Of a stretch of 33,053 bases of DNA, positions 1 to 10,900 are shown piece by piece. The notes under the pieces were generated by a model. The model ran no database searches, was not told where the DNA came from, and worked only from the letters and a program-made list of their open reading frames with translations. Position numbers and translations under genes: made by a program. Within the stretch, counting starts at the first letter, position 1; each line of letters begins with the position of its first letter. Source of the DNA: a virus; IMG/VR virus record IMGVR_UViG_3300007734_000590, positions 1-33,053 of that record; one strand, given 5' to 3'.

Positions 1-2
1 TG

Positions 3-881
3 CCATCAGCTACTCCTTTTAATCCTGCGGCACCGATGGCCAACCCCACGTACGCGCAGCCGTCCGGTTTGCAAGGACTGCAAACAAATTTAAGTGGCCC
101 ACTGGGTTCCAACCTACCCCCACCATCTGTACCCCAAGTGGTTACTTCTGCGGGTACTGGAGCGCCTCCTGAGACAGACATACTAAAACAAATGATTAAC
201 CCTAACGGGGCGGAACGATTTGCAGGAACGCAAAACCTTATTGAAAATCCGGTTTCAGTTCCATCTGACATGTACACCAAAGAAAGCTTGCGAGTCCCAT
301 TGGATGAACAGCTTGGCCGGATGCCTACTGAGGCAATACCAAATACAACAATTCCAGCGCAAGCCGCTACTCCCGCATCAGATGCAATGTCCGGCATCAA
401 AGGACTCTGGAAAGATTTCAAAGACATGCCTTTGAAAGACAAGGCGATGTACGGCTATTTGGGTTCTGCTGCATACCAGATGCTGAACCAACCCAAGCCG
501 TACGAGAAGCCAAAATACAAGTCCACTTTTAATGCTGACGCATACACAGGCTACAACCCAGTTCCTCCAACACCGTACCGTCCTCAGTATGCACACGGCG
601 GTCTGGCTGATCTAGGCGGTTACTCCGATGGTGGGCGCATGCTCAAAGGGCCGGGAGATGGTATGTCTGACGACATTCCTGCGACAATCGCCAACAAGCA
701 GCCAGCACGCTTGGCCAACGAAGAGTTTGTAGTACCTGCCGATGTAGTGTCCCACCTTGGTAACGGCTCATCTGAAGCTGGTGCCAAACAGTTGTACAAA
801 ATGATGGACAGAGTTCGTCAGGCGCGTACTGGCAACAAGAAACAAGGCAAGCAGATCAACCCTGAAAAGTACCTCGCTTAA
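3..881 (+). CDS. Virion-associated protein, C-terminal part (5' end beyond window)
   Basis: The reading frame is open to the left edge of the window. An ATG at 36 exists, but no ribosome-binding site precedes it and the codons upstream (3-35) contain no stop, so I read this as the C-terminal part of a longer gene. The N-terminal half is Pro/Thr/Ser-rich and looks disordered. The C-terminal third carries a glycine-rich stretch (HGGLADLGGYSDGGR) followed by GPGDGMSDDIPA, EEFVVPADVVSHLGNGS and a basic end. I recognise this arrangement from phage structural-region proteins, but no biochemical role is known to me. It lies 2 nt upstream of the GNAT-like gene, in the same late operon. The function is unassigned, and a virion or assembly role is inferred from position. 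Confidence 0.75.
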   Translation, partial: PSATPFNPAAPMANPTYAQPSGLQGLQTNLSGPLGSNLPPPSVPQVVTSAGTGAPPETDILKQMINPNGAERFAGTQNLIENPVSVPSDMYTKESLRVPLDEQLGRMPTEAIPNTTIPAQAATPASDAMSGIKGLWKDFKDMPLKDKAMYGYLGSAAYQMLNQPKPYEKPKYKSTFNADAYTGYNPVPPTPYRPQYAHGGLADLGGYSDGGRMLKGPGDGMSDDIPATIANKQPARLANEEFVVPADVVSHLGNGSSEAGAKQLYKMMDRVRQARTGNKKQGKQINPEKYLA

Positions 882-883
882 AC

Positions 884-1291
884 ATGGCGCTTTACCACAT
901 TCCTCCAAATCAACTCCCATTTGTCTGGGACAAAGCCGCGCCGTTTTTGCAAAAAAGCATTGATACTGAACCGGACTTTATGACGCTTGAGCAGGTGGAA
1001 TACGCCATACGCATAGGCAAAATGTTTTTGGTGGTTTGGGATGAGCCGGATGAAGGCATTACTGGCGCGGCAGTAGTTGAGTTTATTGATTATCCGCGCT
1101 ATCGTGTTGGTCACGGAACTTTGCTTGGCGGAAAAGGTGTAGTAAAGCCGCATGTACTGCAAGAACTGGTAGCTTGGATGAAAGCTAACGGAGCCACGGT
1201 AGCCCAATGCTGGTGTCGTGACGAGTTGGTTCCCATGTATAAAAAGATGGGCATGGAAGAAACCCATCATGTAATGAGGATGAAGATATGA
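884..1291 (+). CDS. GNAT-like small protein, T7 gp13-type position
   Basis: A 135-aa protein with the size and pattern of a degenerate GNAT acetyltransferase fold: an N-terminal helix, a beta strand pair around KMFLVVWDE and GITGAAVVEFIDY, then a helix (VLQELVAWMKANGAT) and a last strand pair (AQCWCRDELVPMYKKMGMEET). T7 gp13, needed for assembly of the internal core, has a similar length and is also placed just before gp14, and I believe its family is grouped with acetyltransferases. Enzymatic activity is not implied. It starts 3 nt after the previous stop and its TGA overlaps the next ATG (ATGA). A gp13-like role is an inference from fold impression plus gene order. Confidence 0.65.
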   Translation: MALYHIPPNQLPFVWDKAAPFLQKSIDTEPDFMTLEQVEYAIRIGKMFLVVWDEPDEGITGAAVVEFIDYPRYRVGHGTLLGGKGVVKPHVLQELVAWMKANGATVAQCWCRDELVPMYKKMGMEETHHVMRMKI

Positions 1292-2631
1292 ATATCGTCA
1301 AAAGCCTGTTTCACTGGTTGACCGGGCACCAGTTCACCTTGTATATGGGCGGTGGCGGTGGCGGTGGGCCAAACACTACATACTCCCAGACTTCCAACAT
1401 CCCTGAGTATGCACAACCGTACGTTGAGCAGATGCTTGGCTCTGCTCAAGGTGAAATATTTAATAGAGATGCTTCTGGCAATCCCACAAACATAAAAGGA
1501 TACAAGCCTTTCAGCACAAACCCCAACGCATACGTAGCCGGTTTTTCGCCAATGCAAAACCAAGCAATGGGAACCGTGCAGAACATGCAAGTTGCGCCGC
1601 AAGAACAAGCAGCCTCAAACATGACGGCCTATGCTGGTGCAGGGGCAATGGGCACAAATTATCAGCCGGGTCAGTTTTCTGTAGGCCAAGCGCAAGCACC
1701 AAATTTGCAAAACTACCAGATGCAGGGGCCGCAAAACCTTTTTTCTCAGCAGTTCAACCAAAACTCTGCGCAACAGTACATGAGTCCGTACATGCAGTCC
1801 GTAGTGGATGTGCAGCAGTCCGCAGCCCAACGCCAAGCAGATATTGCAAGTACACAACGCGGCGCTCGTGCTGCCCAAGCCGGTGCTTTTGGCGGTTCTC
1901 GTCAAGCTATTGAGAATTCTGAAGCCAACCGTGCTCTGGCCGACCAGAAGGCCGCAATTCAAGCACAAGGTTTGCAAGGGGCCTACGGCCAAGCGCAGCA
2001 GCAGTTCAATGCGGATCAATCGCAACGCATGCAAGCTGGCTTGGCAAACCAAACAATGGGCTACAACGTGGGCAATCAAAACCTACAGTCCATGCTCGGT
2101 ACGCAACAACTTGGCGCTGGCCAGAACATGCAAGCACAGCTTGCAAACCAACAAGCCAATCAAGCCGCGCAACAAGCGTATGAGCAGTCTCGCCAGTACG
2201 GTGCAGGTCTTGGCATGCAAGGGTATCAGACAGGTTTGCAAGCCGCAGGCCAGTTGGGACAGCTTGGCCAAAACATTTACGGCCAACAAACCGGTATTGC
2301 TCAGTTACAGAACCAATACGGCGCACAACAACAGGCGTTGGAACAATCAAAAATCAACCAGCAGATTCAAGACTACGCTACTGCACAGCAGTACCCGATG
2401 ATGCAGTTGTCCAACATGAACGCTTTGACTCGCGGCATGCCTATGCAAAACACCAGCACAAGCGTGTACCAAGCTGCACCAAGTATTGGTTCTCAACTGG
2501 CTGGTCTGGGTACCGCAGCCTACGGTTTGTCCCAGATGGGTGCTCCAGCAGCAAGAGCCAAGGGTGGCCGGATCAAAGAAAAGAAACGCCCAGCGGGTTT
2601 GGCTGAGCTGGCACTGATGAAAATGCAGTAA
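1288..2631 (+). CDS. Gln/Ala-rich internal virion (ejection-type) protein
   Basis: A 447-aa protein. It opens with a run of seven glycines (residues 21-27) and then a conserved-looking segment (SNIPEYAQPYVEQMLG). The middle (about 110-370) is an extremely Gln/Ala/Gly-rich, mostly helical region with many short QxxA and GxQ repeats. The C-terminus ends in a basic glycine motif (AKGGRIKEKKRP). Translation probably starts at the ATG overlapping the upstream TGA (purine-rich GAGGATGAAGAT precedes it). An internal Met (residue 20) directly before the glycine run is an alternative. The position between a gp13-like gene and a transglycosylase gene suggests a T7 gp14-like core or ejection protein. 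That role is inferred; no catalytic motif is visible. Confidence 0.7.
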   Translation: MNIVKSLFHWLTGHQFTLYMGGGGGGGPNTTYSQTSNIPEYAQPYVEQMLGSAQGEIFNRDASGNPTNIKGYKPFSTNPNAYVAGFSPMQNQAMGTVQNMQVAPQEQAASNMTAYAGAGAMGTNYQPGQFSVGQAQAPNLQNYQMQGPQNLFSQQFNQNSAQQYMSPYMQSVVDVQQSAAQRQADIASTQRGARAAQAGAFGGSRQAIENSEANRALADQKAAIQAQGLQGAYGQAQQQFNADQSQRMQAGLANQTMGYNVGNQNLQSMLGTQQLGAGQNMQAQLANQQANQAAQQAYEQSRQYGAGLGMQGYQTGLQAAGQLGQLGQNIYGQQTGIAQLQNQYGAQQQALEQSKINQQIQDYATAQQYPMMQLSNMNALTRGMPMQNTSTSVYQAAPSIGSQLAGLGTAAYGLSQMGAPAARAKGGRIKEKKRPAGLAELALMKMQ

Positions 2632-2640
2632 GGAACACTC

Positions 2641-4866
2641 ATGCTTAACGTAAAAACCCTCACCGATACGATGTCCCGCATGCAGTTGCCGGACTTGCAA
2701 AAGTATGCTGCACTGCACAAGAACGATCCTTACATTGTGACGTTGGCGCTATCTATTGCCAACCAGAAAAAACAGATGCAAGCGGGTCAGGCTGGCCAAG
2801 CCGGAATGCAACCGCAACCTAAAGTGGCTGACCAGCAGATTGCCCAGATGGTGGCTCCTCCCCCACAGCAAAGGATGGCTGCTGCACCGCAACAAGCCCT
2901 GCCAGAAGATCAAGGTATTGGACAACTTCCTGCGCCCAACATGCAAGGTATGGCTGGTGGAGGCATCGTTGCATTTGATGACGGCGGCAAAGTGCCGGGG
3001 TATGCGGACGGTGTATTTACTGGTTTGAAGAAAAAATACAAAGAGCTACAAGGATACGACTTTGAAGGCGGCCCTGAAACGTTTGAGAAAGCGCTTAATG
3101 CGGAAGGTATCAAAGACCCACGCCAACGTGCATTCTTGAAATCTATCCACGACAAAGAGTCAAACCAAGCCCTCAATGCCCCCACACGTAAAAAATCTGG
3201 GGCAACAGGCCCAATGCAAGTTACCGAAGATGCTTGGACAGATGTTGCAGGTAAAGGTGAGCCATTAAAGAATCGCAGCGACCCGTATGACAACATGCGT
3301 GCTGGTATTCGCTACGCCTCAAACGGTTGGGCGCAATCTAATGGTGATCCTGTACTGGCCGGAACTTACTACTACGGTGGCCCCGGCGGTTTTGCTAAAG
3401 CTAAAAACAAAGAATCGGTGGCTTCTGCTGAAGATAAAGGCCAAACAACGCTTCAGTACGGCAATGATGTAGCCAATCGCATGAAAAGCTTTTTGCCAAG
3501 CAACATTACTCCCGGCGCACAAGCGCAAGCAGCGGCTCCTGCGCAAGCAGGTATTACTGCGTTAACGGACAGTGGGGAGTACACCGACCCAATGACTGGG
3601 TTTTCTTCAACCCCAGATACTGCGCCACCAATAAGCCAAAAACAAGCGCAAGACTTTAAAATTGCGCAAGACACTGCCGCTAAAAAAGAAGCGCTTGTAA
3701 ACCAAATACCGGGCCAAACCAGTAAAGCGCCGGAGTTCAAAGACACCAACACTTATTTTGGCGGTGTTGCTGACAGGGCAGGCATACCTTTAGAAGCTCA
3801 GCGCAATATATCTAATGCAATAAACGCAACAAGCGGGTTGACTGCGCCTGTTGGCAGTGTTAATCGTGCGGCTTCAACTGTTTCTAAAGGGCTTGAACCT
3901 ACGGCAGAAATGATTCAAAAAGCCGAACAAGCAGCTCAAGTTGCCAACACACCGCGAATACTACCTCCGGCTAAAGCTGGCCTTGAAGCGCTTGATGAAA
4001 CGTCTGCTGCTGCTCGCACTGCTGCTGAAAATGCACGCCGTATGAGGCAACTTGAAGAAGACCGTAAAGCCGCAACGGGCGCTCAGCAGTCTGTTGAAGC
4101 CGCTACTAAAACTGCCAGTATTGCTGACAAAACAGCTCGAGAAATTGCTGTTGCACAAGATGCCGCTAGACTAAACCACGCCAAGATGACAGGCGCTGCG
4201 CAAGGTTTAGCCGAAATGCAAGCTGTTGATAAAGCGGGGGGTATTCCTGATTTAACGGCTAATCAACCAACTGCTTTAACACCCAATGACAGAATGGGTG
4301 AAAGTGTTTTTGATCCAACCTATGGTGGTACGTTACCCCCCGAAGCTAAAAAAGAAGTCGTTGATGCGTTGAAAGAACAAACAGGTTCAACTACCAGTGA
4401 ACTCAAACAGCAAGCCGCCGACAGCGGAATGGATTGGAACAGCTTTTTGGTTCGTTTTGGTTTGGGCATGATGGCGGGAGATTCGCCGTACTTCTCACAA
4501 AACGTAGGCAAAGCAGGACTCGGCGCTTTGGATGCGCAAATGGCTGAACAGAAAGCCAAGCAAGCCAACGCCGCAACCCAAGCCGATATTGCGTACAAAC
4601 AAGCGTTGGCCAAGCACGCTACGATGCCGTCATCTGAAATACAAACGTTGGAGTGGGCACGTGATCCTAACAACATGAAGTTGCTCAAGCAGATTGCGCA
4701 AGCAAAGGCCGATCCAAAAGCAAGCGCACAAGAGGCTTTAGCGTTCTTGAAAGATGCAGGAGTTGTGCTCAAAGAAACCGACCCAGTGCTGTACAACGCT
4801 TTACGCAACAAAGTTTTGGGCGGTGTTCCCCCACAAATACAACCTTTTGCAGGTGAAAGATCTTGA
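2641..4866 (+). CDS. Virion protein with lytic transglycosylase (SLT) domain
   Basis: A 741-aa protein preceded by AAGGA six bases before the ATG. Residues about 130-285 form a soluble-lytic-transglycosylase-like domain: the probable catalytic Glu is E173 in HDKES, followed by GATGPMQVTEDAW and then GIRYASNG and LAGTYYYGGPGG. Such domains cleave the glycan strand of peptidoglycan, and in phage virions they open a path for DNA ejection. The N-terminus is Gln-rich with a glycine motif (AGGGIVAFDDGG, about 105-116). Residues about 290-650 are Ala/Gln/Lys-rich and probably coiled coil. By position and domain it corresponds to a T7 gp15/gp16-type ejection protein. It is followed by the giant gene. 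A free endolysin is less likely given the size and location. Confidence 0.8.
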   Translation: MLNVKTLTDTMSRMQLPDLQKYAALHKNDPYIVTLALSIANQKKQMQAGQAGQAGMQPQPKVADQQIAQMVAPPPQQRMAAAPQQALPEDQGIGQLPAPNMQGMAGGGIVAFDDGGKVPGYADGVFTGLKKKYKELQGYDFEGGPETFEKALNAEGIKDPRQRAFLKSIHDKESNQALNAPTRKKSGATGPMQVTEDAWTDVAGKGEPLKNRSDPYDNMRAGIRYASNGWAQSNGDPVLAGTYYYGGPGGFAKAKNKESVASAEDKGQTTLQYGNDVANRMKSFLPSNITPGAQAQAAAPAQAGITALTDSGEYTDPMTGFSSTPDTAPPISQKQAQDFKIAQDTAAKKEALVNQIPGQTSKAPEFKDTNTYFGGVADRAGIPLEAQRNISNAINATSGLTAPVGSVNRAASTVSKGLEPTAEMIQKAEQAAQVANTPRILPPAKAGLEALDETSAAARTAAENARRMRQLEEDRKAATGAQQSVEAATKTASIADKTAREIAVAQDAARLNHAKMTGAAQGLAEMQAVDKAGGIPDLTANQPTALTPNDRMGESVFDPTYGGTLPPEAKKEVVDALKEQTGSTTSELKQQAADSGMDWNSFLVRFGLGMMAGDSPYFSQNVGKAGLGALDAQMAEQKAKQANAATQADIAYKQALAKHATMPSSEIQTLEWARDPNNMKLLKQIAQAKADPKASAQEALAFLKDAGVVLKETDPVLYNALRNKVLGGVPPQIQPFAGERS

Positions 4867-4869
4867 TGG

Positions 4870-4906
4870 CATAATGCACACACCTTGGCGCAAAGTCCCG
4901 CCAAGG
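4870..4906 (+). promoter_or_regulatory. Leader of the giant gene: possible promoter plus 8-bp hairpin
   Basis: The 65-nt gap before the giant gene holds a perfect 8-bp inverted repeat, CCTTGGCG (4883-4890) and CGCCAAGG (4899-4906), with an 8-nt loop. A CATAAT box (4870-4875) lies just upstream, 18 nt after TTTGCA inside the end of the previous gene, so a sigma70-like promoter is conceivable. No strong T-run follows the hairpin, so it looks more like an RNA leader or attenuator structure than a terminator. The giant gene has no clear Shine-Dalgarno sequence. The hairpin is seen directly; its function is inferred. Confidence 0.35.
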
Positions 4907-4931
4907 GTTCTCAACTTTTAAAAGTAAAGCT

Positions 4932-7900
4932 ATGGCACAAAGTCTCCCATTACCAGACGGCACATCGGTAACTATCAGGGAGGGCGAAACGCCCGAAGAC
5001 ACGTGGCAACGTGCTATACGGGAATACCCTGAAGCTTTTCAACCACAAAAACCCAAAGAAGAAAAAAAAGAACCCACCCTTGGTGGGCAAGCCAAAGAAT
5101 TTTTAAAAGGTATTGTGCCCGGCGGTGTTGGGCTGTTGGAAACTGCGGGTACGGGTATATCCGCATTACTGCCACAAGAACAAGAACTTGCTACTCGACG
5201 TGCAATTGACGAATATGCAGCGGCGGCTAGAAAACCGTTTGAGGCAGCGCCGGGTTACGAAGACACAATAGGACGTAAGTTAGGTGAAGGGGTGGGGTCG
5301 TTCTTACCGCTTGTGCCGTTAATGGCTGCTGGGCCTTTAGGCGTAGCCGGTGCAGGTGCTTTAAGTTTAGGTGCGGGTGCAGGTGAAGCGCGTATAGGCG
5401 CAGAACAGGCTGGCGCAACACCTGAACAAATATCAAGAGCTACGTTGTTGGGCAATATTCCCGGCGCTTTTGATTTAATTACCCCTGCCAGAATACTTGG
5501 ACGTGTAGCTGAACCGATTAAAGCTGGTGCGGTGGCTATGGTTAAACGCGCCCTTGTTGCTGGTGGTGAAGAAGCGGCGCAAGAAGCGGCTCAACAAATT
5601 GCACAAAATTTAATTGCCAAAGGCGTTTACAAACCTGACCAAGAACTTTTAGCGCAAGTAGGAGAATCTGCGGCGTATGGCGGCGCTGTGGGCGCTATGG
5701 TGCAAGGCTTTATGGATTTGGCACTGGGACGTAGAGTGCACGGCACTTCTACAAAACAACCTGTACCAACTGCTACCGAAGCCGCTGGCATCCCCGAGCC
5801 TACCGTGCGTGGCGAACAACCGCCAGCAGAAACAGAAGTGGGTGATGAAGAAGCCGCCATATTAAAAGAAGCCATTGCCCCCAAGAAGAAGGCCGCAATG
5901 GATAAGCAGCTTGCTAAAGAACAGCAAGAGTACTTAAAGAAATACCAGACACTGGCAGCGCAACGAGAAACAGACCAAGCAGAACGTGAGCGTATTGCTG
6001 CGCTCACACCAGAAGAATTTGCTACGGAGCAGATGCAAGGTATTGGAAAACAACCCAAAGTAAAACCGGTTGACCAAGATGAACTGGCAGCATTGGGTTA
6101 CCAAACCCAACTACCGTTTGTATCTGGCGAAGTTGAAAACTACACAAGGCAGCAACTGGCGCTTGCAAAAGATAGGGAAGCTGCTCCTAATATCAACACC
6201 TATGTAGATTATTTGCTGGCTAAGCCTGATATGGCACGGCAAGTGGCAATGTCTGGCCAACCTGTGCCCGGTCTTTCTATAAAGCAAAGCCACAGCGTAA
6301 AAAGCATTTTGCTGGATAAGTTAGAAAAACAAGACCGTGATGCCGCTAAAGCGGCTGAACAAGCCAAACAAACTGGGTATGAGCGCGGTCGAAACCTGCT
6401 GGGGCAGCAGCAAAGCGATCAAACAAACCAACAACTCCTTAGTGCAGCCAGAGAAACACCTGCCGCCCAAGCGCAAGCATGGGAACGTGGTGAACGCGAA
6501 AGAATTGAAGCAAAAGAACAAGCAGAAAAAAACCGCATTGCTAAGCTGACACCTGAACAGTACAAGGCAGAACTTCGTCAAGTAAAACAAGAAGCATTGC
6601 CTGAAGGCGAAGAACCTGCGTTGATAAGTGAGAATGATCCGTTGCTCAAGCAACTGGTTAGCGCTTTGCCAAATGACAACGGGCGTGTGCTTCCGGGTCA
6701 AGTGTATGAAGGGTTGGGAGGCACGCGTACTGCACGCAAAGATTTACAAGCCCAGCTTGCTACCGCACGGATAACAGGCAACAAAGCCGAAATGTCGCGC
6801 ATCAAAGATCAGATTGATGCAGGCAAAGAAAAACAAGAAGTTGGTGGTTTTGGAACAACTTCAGAAGCTGCTAAAAGTATTGGGGGAGGGGTAACGCCCG
6901 AGTCTCGCGCCAATGAAGTAAAAGCAGATCAGTTTTCAGATCAACAACGTTCTATTTTGTTGGGGTTGGTAAAGCAGTTAAATACACGCAACCCTTTAAA
7001 CCCCGGACAAACCCGTAGAGACGCTACGCTTAGTCTGCCAAGTGTTTTTGAAAAACGCATAAGCGATGCCAAAGAAACTTTTGTTGCCGCACACGCCAAT
7101 GAAATTGAAGCACGCCGCGCTGCCTTTGATCTTCCGCCTATGGCAGATTGGGAACGTGCCGAAGCTCGTGCCCGTGCGTTAGAAGCATTGAATGAGTTGT
7201 CAAGCCGTTGGGGTACGTTTGGTGCACCCGTTCGGGCAGTTGCAGTACTACAGCAACAAGTTCGTGATGCTACGCACAATAATTTGTTGGATGCAGCCAA
7301 GCGTTTTAATCTACAAGCAGGCACGGAAACCCAAGAAAAGTTAGCTGCATTTACTAAACAACTCCAGAAGTACACCAACTATAAGGGCGAAGAAATAAGC
7401 GTTCCGCAACAGACTGGCCCACGGATTGCCGCCCCCAGTGAGTTGACGCTTAAAGGAACACCGCGCATTCCAACAAACGATAAAGCCGCTGCGCTTAAAT
7501 TTATTGACACGGTGTTGGATCAAGCCGAACGCCGCATCCGCGCTATTCCTGTTACAGAAAGAAAGCCTGTTGCCAAAGTTGGCAACATGGAAGATATTGC
7601 CAAGTTGTTTGAAGAAAGTAAAACTGGCGGCAAAACAGAAAAGCTAGATCAGGCAACGGTTGATTTGCTGCGTCGTTTTAGAAACAGTTTAGAAACTTCA
7701 ACCGATCCAGAATTTATATCGTTGGCGCGTGAACAAGTGCAACGCGTAATGGAAGGCAGTGCGCCTGACCCAATGGCGCTGCGTGACCTTGATGAAATGA
7801 TGAAGGGTCAGGAAGTATCGGGGCGCAGTGCTGGAAAACCGTTGTCCGCAGAAGATACAACCGCTGTTGCCCGTGGTGAAAAGAAATACGAAGCCCAACC

Positions 7901-10900
7901 GCAGAAAGAGTTGTTCCCTGAAGCCGGTGTGCAAGTTGCTCGTGCCACACCGCAAAACTTTCAAAAAATGTTGGACTCCCAAGACATCCAAGGTTTAAGA
8001 GCTGCTATTGCTAAACAAAAAGCAGACAACTTGGCGGCTTTGCAGTCCGTTGGTAAAGAGATACCCAACTTAAAAAACAAGCTGACCAAGGCCGAACAGA
8101 ACTACAAAGCCAAATTAGCTAAAGCACAAAAGACAACCCCCGATGCCAAAGCGTTGAGCCGAAGCATGGAAGAAGAACTGACTGCGGCCAATGAAACTTT
8201 AAGTGCAATTAGCCAGCAGTATCGGTTTGTTGGTGCCCAACTGTCTGAGTTGGAAAACATGCGCAACGCTTTGTTGGCGGCGGGTGAGAGCGGAACTATT
8301 GATGCCAGATTTGCTTTGGAAGCTAACGCTTTAATCCAACAAGAAAAAGCTTTACGCAAACAGCAAGATGAATTGACCAAACAGTTAACCCAAGCGCACG
8401 CGCTTGTCAGTTCTGTTGAATCGTTCCAAGAAGTAGAGAAAAAATTTGTTGCTCCTGTTCTGGAAGAAAACGAAAAAGCAAATAAAGATTTGGCCAAAGC
8501 TCAAGCAGATTTAACCAAAGCCAAACAAGAACGGCTTGGCGAATCTCGGATTGAAAAACTGCAAGCTAAAGTAGAACAAGAAGAACAGCAACGCGCAGAA
8601 AAACAAAAAATTCCAGAAGGTGAACGCGCCACCGACACGGAGCAGTACCGTGCTTCTTTGCAAAAAGGCCGTGAAGGTTTAGATTTGCCCGGCCTGCGTG
8701 TTGAAAAAGACACAACAGGCATGAAGGATGAGATACATGAAATCCGCAGTGAGATGGGCAGTCTCAATGAGCTTATTGCTAGTAAAAAAACTAAACCAGA
8801 AAAACGGGCTGAATTTGAAGCTAAGCTAGAAGATGCTGAAGAACGCCTTGCCGCTGTGTACGAAAACGCACCAAGGGTTACTACTGAGTTGCAGTCGCGG
8901 GATGAAGAACGGGCTATGCGTGAGTACGACGACGCGCAAGCAGCGGCATACGACGAAGCGAAAGCTAGACGCGCTAAACGTACCGGTGAAAAAACAGAAC
9001 GTCTTGTACACACACGCGGTACTGCACTTGTTAAATCCGTAACAGGGTCGGCTATATCTCAACCCCGCAAACCCAACAAAACGGTTGAAGTGGGTGAAGC
9101 AATTACAGACAAGCTGATAGAAGCAAAAACAAAACTGGCTGAGATACAGCGGCGTGTTGCTTATCTTAAAGACAACAACAAACACAAAGTAGCAGGGCGT
9201 TTAACCGATGCCTTTAAAGATTTGCAAGGCAAAGAACAGTTACAAAAACAAAAGCTTTCCAATATTCAAAAACGCCAAAGCAAAATTGTGGCTGTTGAAA
9301 AAGCAGCCACATCTGGCTACACAAAAGAAAAACAAAAAGAAGCCCTGCTCCAAGCCAAGAAGGAAGACGAGCGTTTTGCCCGTGGTGTTGAGGTCGAAAG
9401 CCCTGACTTGACGGCCACACAACGCAGCGCCATTGAAAGCAACGACATAACTGCGGCGTACTCCGATATTGCCAAAGACGCTAGTACCAGCAAGCTCAAC
9501 CGCGTTGTTGCACAACGGTTGGCTGAAATGCTTGGCGGCACAAACATCCGTATTCAAGACAAGGTGGTTGACAAAAACGGTAATGCCGTTCTAGGTTCAG
9601 CTACCAGCAAGCAAATTAATTTAAACCGCAACGGCGGGTTGACGCAAGAGATTTTGTTGCACGAAGGTACTCACGCAGCTACTGAGCGTGTGCTTCAGAT
9701 GGATGAAAGCAAACTCTCCCGCACGCAACTGATTGCCAAACGCGAACTCATGGCGTTGTACAAAGCTGTTCAAAACGATCCCCGCATTACCAGTAGCAGT
9801 GCCAAAGGCAGCTTGTCTGAGTTTGTGGCTGAAGTCATGTCCAACCGCAATTTGCAAGAACAGTTGCGTGGTAAGAAATGGAAACTATCGGATGCTTGGG
9901 CTGGGTTCAAGAGCATCATCTTGCGCATGTTGGGTATTAACCACCCAGAAACTATGCTGGGCGCTGCGCTCCAGTCAGTGGATGCATTGATGGTTCCGTC
10001 TGATGTGAAGTTGGACGTGAAAGAACGTGCGGTAAATAGGCGCCTGTCACAGAAAGACATTGCCGCGTTGCATACCGGCAGTAACTCCATGAAGCAGTTC
10101 GCCGATCAGTTTGGTCAGGACATCAAGGCAAAAGACCGCACGCCTGAAGATGTTGAACGTATTGCAAAAAATTACTTAATTGATATGGAACGCAATCCTG
10201 ATGAGTACGTTGCTGCACCATACACAATGCGGAACTTGATGCGCAGAAACGCAGTGCTTACCAAAGAACAGGAAGCGGGGCTTGTAAAAATAAAAGAACT
10301 TCAAACGCAATTAAACAAAGACACGCGTGACTTTACTGCGGGTGAACCTTACGACGAAAAGTCTGCGCACTACAAAGAAACAACAAAACAAATTGAAAAA
10401 CAACAACGCGAAATAGATCGCCTTGAAACAAAAATGGGTTCGTTGGATTATATTTCTGATACAAGAATGTCAGACGGCGAACAATATGACGACGACAATC
10501 CTTTGCACTACGTTGAAGCGGATGCAACTACATTCGCAAGTTTGAAGGCTCAAAGTAATGGGTACTTGCGTGACCAAGAAGCTCGCGCTATTCGGGACAA
10601 ACGTGCAGAAGATTTAAAATCTCTTGTGCAACTATTGTCAGGTAACCCTTCGTACACATTAGCTGAAAACGCACTGGTGGCAAAAGCGGCTTCTAAATTT
10701 GCAGTTGTTTCAGATAAGACTGGGCGTTTAAAGTTAGCGTCTATTGCAAACAATAACCGAAACGGTGTTGCCGTTGTCAGTCTTGACGCTGCGGATGCTG
10801 TTATTCGTGAGTTACGTGCTGGTAAAAATTTAAAAGAAGCGTTTCTTGATGGCGTACAAGCAAGCACGGATCGTGCAATTAAAGAAAATTTACGCAAAGA

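Noticed and set aside
8501-9013. Ser/Arg-rich minus-strand frame within the giant gene
   Set aside because: A mirror of the Lys/Glu-rich coiled-coil coding sequence, as are other reverse frames across 5000-14600.
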